From a bacterium (GTDB taxonomy: Bacteria; Bacillota; Clostridia; Lachnospirales; Lachnospiraceae), in NCBI GenBank assembly GCA_023667365.1, contig JAMPAG010000004.1, positions 1 to 64,000 on the forward strand: a stretch of 64,000 bases of DNA, read 5' to 3'. The position numbers and the translations under genes are program-made. Under the pieces are notes generated by a model. It made no database searches. It had not been told where the DNA came from and saw nothing but the letters and a program-made list of their open reading frames with translations. Positions 59,234 to 64,000 of this stretch are shown here, piece after piece (position 1 is the first letter of the stretch; every line of letters begins with the position of its first letter).

Positions 59234-60763
59234 TTGCGGGATAATCGTTCAAAACTGATAGAAAAATTAAAGGAGACCTTAAAAGCGGTACTGCCCATTA
59301 TTTTGATCGTGCTGCTGCTCAGCTTTACGGTCGCGCCTGTCCCGACGGATATTTTGATGGAATTTCTGATCGGGGCGGTCATGCTGATCGTAGGGATGCT
59401 TTTTTTCTCCATCGGGGCGGAAATGGCAATGACGCCGATGGGCGAGCGCGTGGGCACGACCATGACGAAAAGCCGGAAGCTGCTTGTTATGATCGTTGTC
59501 AGCTTTGCGCTGGGCTTTGTCATCACGATCTCAGAGCCGGATTTGCAGGTGCTGGCGCAGCAGGTTCCGTCCATACCGAATCTCATACTGATTATGGCGG
59601 TAGCGGCGGGCGTGGGACTCTTTCTGGTGTTCGCGCTGCTGCGTATGTTGCTTCGCGTTCCGCTGCCGCCTCTGCTGCTTCTTTTTTACGCGGTCGTGTT
59701 TGCGCTTGCGGCGTTTGTTCCCAAAGATTTTCTTGCGGTGGCGTTTGATTCGGGCGGCGTGACGACCGGACCGATGACCGTTCCGTTTATCATGGCGTTC
59801 GGCGTTGGTATTTCCGCGATCCGAAATGACCGGCACGCGGCGGAGGACAGCTTTGGTCTTGTGTCGCTCTGTTCCGTCGGTCCCATTATCGCCGTGCTGA
59901 TCCTCGGCATGATCTATCATCCCGAATCCACGGAATATTTGTCGGATGCGATTCCCAAGATCACGGATTCCGTGGAACTGGGCAGGCTGTTTGTGAAAGG
60001 GATCCCCGTCTATCTGCGCGAGATGGCGGTTTCGCTTCTCCCCATTGTGTTATTTTTTGGCGCGTTCCAAGGGATTTCCCGTGATATAAAGAAAAAGACG
60101 CTGATTAAAATTCTGATCGGTCTTGTGTATACCTATGTGGGGCTCGTTTTATTTTTGACCGGCGTAAATGTGGGTTTTATGCCCGCCGGAAATTATCTGG
60201 GACAGGTGATCGCCGGACTGCCCTATGCGTGGATTATTGTACCGATCGGTATGGTGATCGGCTATTTCATCGTGCAGGCGGAGCCCGCCGTGTTCGTTCT
60301 CACAAAACAGGTGGAGGAGATCACTTCGGGCGCGGTTCCCGCCAAGGCGATGGAGACGAGTCTGTCCGTCGGCGTCGCGACGTCGATCGGTCTGGCAATG
60401 ATCCGGGTGCTCACGGGAATTTCCATCATGTGGTTTGTCGTGCCGGGCTATATGGCCGCTTTGCTGCTTACGTTTTTTGTGCCGAAGATTTTTACGTCCA
60501 TCGCGTTTGATTCGGGCGGCGTTGCATCCGGTCCCATGACGGCGACGTTTCTGCTGCCGTTTGCGATGGGGGCGTGCAACGCGCTGGGCGGCAACATCAT
60601 CACGGATGCGTTCGGCGTGGTCGCGATGGTCGCCATGACGCCGCTCATCACGATCCAGTCGCTCGGACTGATCTACCGCATCAAAGAAGGACGCCTCCAA
60701 AAGGCGGCGGGCGGTTATGCGTCCATCGACCAATACGGGGATATGGATATTATTGAATTGTAA
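59234..60763 (+). CDS. DUF1538 membrane protein (509 aa)
   Basis: About twelve membrane helices arranged as an internal duplication: 'PKDFLAVAFDSGGVTTGPMT' in the first half and 'PKIFTSIAFDSGGVASGPMT' in the second. These 'AFDSGGV.(T/S)GPMT' motifs are diagnostic of DUF1538. Probably a transporter, but the substrate is unknown. The start is TTG 59234; the ribosome site is weak (AAAGG 15 bp upstream). The PII-like gene follows and likely regulates transport through it. Confidence 0.85.
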   Translation: MRDNRSKLIEKLKETLKAVLPIILIVLLLSFTVAPVPTDILMEFLIGAVMLIVGMLFFSIGAEMAMTPMGERVGTTMTKSRKLLVMIVVSFALGFVITISEPDLQVLAQQVPSIPNLILIMAVAAGVGLFLVFALLRMLLRVPLPPLLLLFYAVVFALAAFVPKDFLAVAFDSGGVTTGPMTVPFIMAFGVGISAIRNDRHAAEDSFGLVSLCSVGPIIAVLILGMIYHPESTEYLSDAIPKITDSVELGRLFVKGIPVYLREMAVSLLPIVLFFGAFQGISRDIKKKTLIKILIGLVYTYVGLVLFLTGVNVGFMPAGNYLGQVIAGLPYAWIIVPIGMVIGYFIVQAEPAVFVLTKQVEEITSGAVPAKAMETSLSVGVATSIGLAMIRVLTGISIMWFVVPGYMAALLLTFFVPKIFTSIAFDSGGVASGPMTATFLLPFAMGACNALGGNIITDAFGVVAMVAMTPLITIQSLGLIYRIKEGRLQKAAGGYASIDQYGDMDIIEL

Positions 60764-60876
60764 GTCTGTCCGCATTGGGACGCGGTCTGATGAAAGGAAG
60801 GAAGAGACTTGTCCGAAAGCGCGGTACCCGCAGCGGCACCGGAAATGCGTCGGAAAAGACGATTGCGAGGGATGTT

Positions 60877-61554
60877 ATGGGAAAGCTATGTATGATGACA
60901 ACCATTGTCAGCAGAAAGCAGTTAAAAAAGTATCTCCGCCTGTACCAGGAGGAAGAATTGCAGGTTATGTTTATCACGCTCGGCGCGGGAACGGCGTCGG
61001 GGGATATTTTGGATTATTTGGGTCTGGAGGCGGCGGAGAAAGCGGTGCTGTTCCATGTGCTGGAGGAGAGCACCTGGGAAAAAACCAAGAAGAACCTCCG
61101 CCAGAAACTTCAGATCGACGCGCCGGGCGAAGGGATCGCGTTCACCGTGCCGTTAAGCAGCATTGGCGGGAAAAAAGCATTGCAATTTTTGATCGGAAAC
61201 CTAGATTTTCAAAAAGAGGAGGAATCTGTTTTGAAGGATACGACGCATGAATTGATCGTAGTCATTGCCAATCAGGGATATACGGAGCTGGCGATGGACG
61301 CCGCCAGAGGCGCAGGCGCATACGGGGGCACGGTGATCCACGCCAAAGGAACCGGCATGGAGCAGGCGGAGCGGTTTATGGGCGTATCGCTTGCCTCCGA
61401 GAAAGAGATCATTTTTATTGTCGCAAAGAAAGACCAGAAAAACGACATCATGAAAGCGGTCATGGAGCAGGCGGGTATGGATTCCAAGGCGAAGTCCATC
61501 GTTTTTTCCCTGCCGGTGACGGATACGGCGGGATTGCGGCTTTTGGAGGACTGA
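60877..61554 (+). CDS. Tandem PII-like regulatory protein (about 225 aa)
   Basis: Two PII-fold halves: 'MTTIVSRKQLKKYLRLYQEE...' (about residues 5-100) and 'HELIVVIANQGYTELAMDAA', with a T-loop-like 'ARGAGAYGGTVIHAKGTGM' (about 125-215). PII proteins bind 2-oxoglutarate and adenine nucleotides and gate transporters; the upstream DUF1538 protein is the obvious target. ATG 60877 follows GAGGG; a longer in-frame start at 60775/60790 lacks a ribosome site. No Tyr/uridylylation motif is evident. Confidence 0.82.
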   Translation: MGKLCMMTTIVSRKQLKKYLRLYQEEELQVMFITLGAGTASGDILDYLGLEAAEKAVLFHVLEESTWEKTKKNLRQKLQIDAPGEGIAFTVPLSSIGGKKALQFLIGNLDFQKEEESVLKDTTHELIVVIANQGYTELAMDAARGAGAYGGTVIHAKGTGMEQAERFMGVSLASEKEIIFIVAKKDQKNDIMKAVMEQAGMDSKAKSIVFSLPVTDTAGLRLLED

Positions 61555-61555
61555 C

Positions 61556-61801
61556 ATGACGAAATCAGAGCAACAACCGATTCATAATGAGGAAGAACTT
61601 TCCTTTGTAATATTCTGTATCGAAAACATTGCGATAAAGCTTGGGATCAGTGCAGATAAAGTATATCATGTATTGGCGGATGAAAGTGATATTTTGAACG
61701 GCTATATTGTACCATGTTTTGAGACATTACATTCACAAAGCAAAGAATATATCGTGGAGGATATTATTTCCTGTATGCGTGAGAGGGGAGTGAAAATATG
61801 A
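61556..61801 (+). CDS. DUF3791 protein, first copy (81 aa)
   Basis: Short helical protein: 'SFVIFCIENIAIKLGISADK', then 'YIVPCFETLHSQSKEYIVED' and a final 'CMRERGVKI'. It matches the DUF3791 layout. Overlaps the next gene by 4 bp (ATGA). With the DUF3990 gene and a second DUF3791 gene it forms a three-gene unit. Likely an immunity or antitoxin protein for the ADP-ribosyltransferase-like partner; inferred. Confidence 0.7.
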   Translation: MTKSEQQPIHNEEELSFVIFCIENIAIKLGISADKVYHVLADESDILNGYIVPCFETLHSQSKEYIVEDIISCMRERGVKI

Positions 61802-62271
61802 TCTTATATCACGGTTCCGAGATAGAAATCAGAAAACCGGATATATATCATTCTCGTAAAAATTTGGATTTCGGAAGTGGATTTTATACAACACCGCTTC
61901 GCCGGCAGGCGGAAAAGTGGTGTGAAAAATTTGTCAGACGTGGAAGAACGGGCGTCATTTCCTGCTATGTTTTGGATGACAATATTTTGGAAACGTGCAG
62001 GATATTGCAGTTCGATAGTTATTCGGAGGAATGGTTAGATTTTATTACGGATTGTCGTATGGGAACGGATACAGAGGCGTATGATATGATTCTTGGCGGA
62101 GTGGCAAATGATAAGGTTTTTAATACCTGTGAATTGTATTTCAAACATTACATTGATAAAGATGCCGCGCTGGACAGATTACGTTATGAGAAACCAAATC
62201 ATCAGATTTGTTTTAAGAAGCAGGAGATAATCGAAAAATATCTGCGGTTTGAGGGGAGTGAGTGCTTATGA
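61798..62271 (+). CDS. DUF3990 protein, ADP-ribosyltransferase-like (157 aa)
   Basis: 'ILYHGSEIEIRKPDIYHSRK' has the His near the start typical of ART folds, followed by 'DFGSGFYTTPLRRQAEKWCE', a conserved F-Y-T-T motif, and 'TEAYDMILGGVANDKVFNTC'. DUF3990 members are thought to be toxin-like ADP-ribosyltransferases. Length and motif order match. It is sandwiched between two DUF3791 genes with 4-bp overlaps at both ends, an arrangement of toxin with two neutralising partners. Target unknown. Confidence 0.72.
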   Translation: MILYHGSEIEIRKPDIYHSRKNLDFGSGFYTTPLRRQAEKWCEKFVRRGRTGVISCYVLDDNILETCRILQFDSYSEEWLDFITDCRMGTDTEAYDMILGGVANDKVFNTCELYFKHYIDKDAALDRLRYEKPNHQICFKKQEIIEKYLRFEGSECL

Positions 62272-62480
62272 ATGCGGAACCGCTGATCTTGCAGATGAAG
62301 TATGCAGGCATTGTAAAAGCGTTTTCTGAGAAGCAGCAGATGACATTAGATGCTGCGTTGAGATTTTTTTATCATTCCGAGCTTTATCAGCTTATGAGGG
62401 ACGGCGTTTCCGATATGCATTGCATGAGCGAGGCATATTTAGTGGAGGATTTGCAGAGAGAATTTCAAAACGCTTCCTAA
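62268..62480 (+). CDS. DUF3791 protein, second copy (70 aa)
   Basis: ATG 62268 overlaps the previous stop (ATGA). 'MKYAGIVKAFSEKQQMTLDA' and 'SEAYLVEDLQREFQNAS' resemble the first copy's helical layout (closer to a 'Y-I/L-V-E-D' end than to identity). Probably the third gene of the unit and the second antitoxin candidate. Followed by a strong terminator. Confidence 0.65.
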   Translation: MNAEPLILQMKYAGIVKAFSEKQQMTLDAALRFFYHSELYQLMRDGVSDMHCMSEAYLVEDLQREFQNAS

Positions 62481-62510
62481 GGCTGTCGTTACGGGAAGTC
62501 TTAACAATGA

Positions 62511-62558
62511 AAACGTCCCAAAACGGCAGATCCTGACTGCGCATGGGACGTTTTTTGA
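62511..62558. terminator. Bidirectional terminator between the DUF3791 unit and tRNA-Ser
   Basis: AAACGTCCCA (62511-62520) and TGGGACGTTT (62544-62553) form a perfect 10-bp stem with T6 on the right and A4 on the left, able to stop both the rightward operon and the leftward tRNA transcript. Confidence 0.85.
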
Positions 62559-62604
62559 CCGATAGAGAATTTCGCACGATTTTCCGCGCCGTATCAAAAA
62601 GAAC

Positions 62605-62691
62605 GGAGATGGAGGGATTTGAACCCTCGCGCCGGTTACCCGACCTACCGCATTTCGAGTGCGGACCCTTCAGCCACTTGGGTACATCTCC
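62605..62691 (-). tRNA. tRNA-Ser (anticodon CGA)
   Basis: 87-nt gene on the minus strand. Acceptor GGAGATG/CATCTCC, a long variable arm (GTAGGTCGGGTAACCGGC), TPsiC loop GTTCAAATC, anticodon stem CCGCA/TGCGG with loop CTCGAAA, anticodon CGA. Class II size fits serine. No CCA is encoded. Confidence 0.95.
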
Positions 62692-62782
62692 TTGCCGGGG
62701 CGTATTCGCGATCATCAGTCTTCGAGCGCGCCGTCGGTCTGCAAAATGAGATCCGCATCTCTGCGGCGTCACATCTTTGTCC

Positions 62783-62811
62783 ATTATACTCACGATTTTT
62801 CCAAGCGTCAA
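62783..62811 (-). promoter_or_regulatory. Promoter of tRNA-Ser
   Basis: On the minus strand TTGACG (complement of 62806-62811), 17 bp, TATAAT (complement of 62783-62788), about 90 bp upstream of the mature tRNA 5' end. Confidence 0.75.
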
Positions 62812-62944
62812 CTCACAATTGCAAAAAAATCATACAACTCTTTTATTATGGGTAAAAATAAGATATAATAAGAAAAGTGAAAACTTGACTGTATGACTGC
62901 CATGGACGGCAGCATGTCTGAAAGCGTGAGAAGGAGGAAGTGCG

Positions 62945-64000
62945 ATGAAGAGAATCGGTATGTTGACAAGCGGAGGGGACTGTCAGGCGTTGAACGCGGC
63001 GATGCGCGGCGTGGTAAAGGCGCTGGTGAATGCGGCGGAGGAAGTGGAGATTTACGGATTTTTAGAGGGATATAAGGGATTGATCTACGGAAATTACAGA
63101 ATGCTGACGGGAGCGGATTTCTCAGGTATCCTGACAAAGGGCGGCACGATTCTCGGCAGCAGCAGAACCCCGTTTAAGACGATTCAGGAGCCGGATGAGA
63201 ACGGACTGAACAAAGTCGAGGAGATGAAACATAACTATTACAAGCTGAACTTAAACTGCCTTGTGATCTTAGGCGGCAACGGCACGCACAAGACGGCGAA
63301 TCTGCTGCGCGAGGAAGGACTGAATATCGTAACGCTCCCCAAGACGATTGACAACGACCTCTGGGGAACGGATATGACGTTCGGATTCCAGAGCGCGGTC
63401 AATATCGCGACGGACTGTATCGACTGCATCCATACGACGGCGGCTTCTCATGGACGCGTATTTATTGTGGAAGTCATGGGACATAAGGTCGGCTGGCTCA
63501 CATTGAATGCGGGCATGGCAGGCGGGGCGGACATCATTCTGATCCCGGAGATCCCGTATGATATTGATAAGATCGTGGAAGCGATCGACCGGCGATCCAA
63601 ACGCGGGAGCAAGTTCACAATTCTCGCCGTTGCGGAAGGCGCGATCTCCAAGCAGGATGCAAAGCTTTCCAAAAAAGAATATAAGGAGAAACTGAAAAAT
63701 TATAAATATCCGAGCGTATCCTACGAGCTTGCGGAGCAGATCAAAGAGAAAACCGGGCAGGACGTGCGTGTGACGGTTCCGGGTCATACACAGCGCGGCG
63801 GAAGTCCGTGCCCGTATGACCGCGTTTTTGCGTCAAGACTCGGTTCCGAGGCGGGAAATCTGATCCTCAAAGGAGAATACGGTTTCATGGTCGGCATTAA
63901 AAACCGCGAGATCATTAAGGTGCCGCTTGAGGATGTGGCGGGAAAACTGAAAATGGTATCGCCCGACGCGAGCATCGTACAGGAAGCAAAAATGCTGGGT
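62945..64000 (+). CDS. pfkA: 6-phosphofructokinase (partial, runs off the right edge)
   Basis: ATG 62945 after GAAGGAGGAAGTGCG. PFK motifs: 'IGMLTSGGDCQALNAAMRGV', 'LGGNGTHKTANLLREEG', 'LPKTIDNDLWGTDMTFGFQS', 'IVEVMGHKVGWLTLNAGM' and 'PGHTQRGGSPCPYDR'. The Gly of 'GGNGT' favours ATP while the Lys of 'PKTIDND' is typical of pyrophosphate-using enzymes, so the phosphate donor is uncertain. At least 352 residues are visible. A -10 TATAAT lies near 62865. Confidence 0.93.
   Translation, partial: MKRIGMLTSGGDCQALNAAMRGVVKALVNAAEEVEIYGFLEGYKGLIYGNYRMLTGADFSGILTKGGTILGSSRTPFKTIQEPDENGLNKVEEMKHNYYKLNLNCLVILGGNGTHKTANLLREEGLNIVTLPKTIDNDLWGTDMTFGFQSAVNIATDCIDCIHTTAASHGRVFIVEVMGHKVGWLTLNAGMAGGADIILIPEIPYDIDKIVEAIDRRSKRGSKFTILAVAEGAISKQDAKLSKKEYKEKLKNYKYPSVSYELAEQIKEKTGQDVRVTVPGHTQRGGSPCPYDRVFASRLGSEAGNLILKGEYGFMVGIKNREIIKVPLEDVAGKLKMVSPDASIVQEAKMLG

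Overview
The window looks like chromosome of a Gram-positive anaerobe of the Clostridia, most likely Lachnospiraceae. This is inferred from gene content: a T-box in front of metG, BlaI/M56 regulator pairs, DUF1538 with a PII-like partner, DUF6128, Rpn-type nucleases and many XRE regulators. Most of the window is moderately to strongly GC-rich. About 19.9-30.7 kb is clearly AT-rich, and the left end is mobile-element-like.

Layout. 0-5.5 kb: the end of an integrative element (RepA-like gene running off the left edge) abuts an N-terminally truncated sensor kinase and an intact FtsX-type ABC exporter. 5.5-17.4 kb: a lipoprotein, a decayed RelB/YafQ toxin-antitoxin pair, two BlaI-M56 (BlaR1-like) pairs with visible palindromic operators (the second sensor is fused to an M23 endopeptidase domain), an XRE regulator divergent from a secreted protein, and a three-gene membrane/glycosyltransferase set. 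17.7-36 kb: an interrupted Rpn gene, then a surface-polysaccharide cluster (GT4, radical SAM, GT2, GT4, GT-C, acyltransferase, GT2, GlfT2-like transferase, Wzx flippase, UDP-galactopyranose-mutase-like enzyme) that suggests a galactofuranose-containing polymer. It ends in a scarred zone with three copies of a roughly 650-bp unit, each carrying a near-identical XRE gene.

36-53 kb is mostly housekeeping: a polytopic membrane protein, T-box plus metG, a lipase-like hydrolase, D-lactate dehydrogenase, GNAT, an HD-GYP protein, DUF624, an MsmX/UgpC-type ATPase, a PucR-type regulator, DUF6128, tadA, an SRP RNA without an Alu domain, a sugar-binding-protein/GGDEF fusion and an iron alcohol dehydrogenase. 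53.3-58.9 kb is a complete glycopeptide-resistance locus of the D-Ala-D-Lac type. vanR-vanS read rightward and vanH-vanA-vanX read leftward, with a UPF0175/DUF3368 toxin-antitoxin pair between them. 59-64 kb holds a DUF1538 membrane protein with a double PII-like protein, a DUF3791-DUF3990-DUF3791 triplet, tRNA-Ser(CGA) and the start of a phosphofructokinase gene.

The signals most worth following are: (1) the convergent vanRS / vanHAX locus with an embedded toxin-antitoxin pair; (2) two intergenic elements, at 41.1 and 51.7 kb, with the same three-way-junction fold, different stem sequences but conserved linker and apical sequence, which is what a structured RNA or non-autonomous mobile element family would look like; (3) the DUF3791-DUF3990-DUF3791 triplet; (4) the M56-M23 fusion sensor with its BlaI partner; and (5) the triplicated XRE units.
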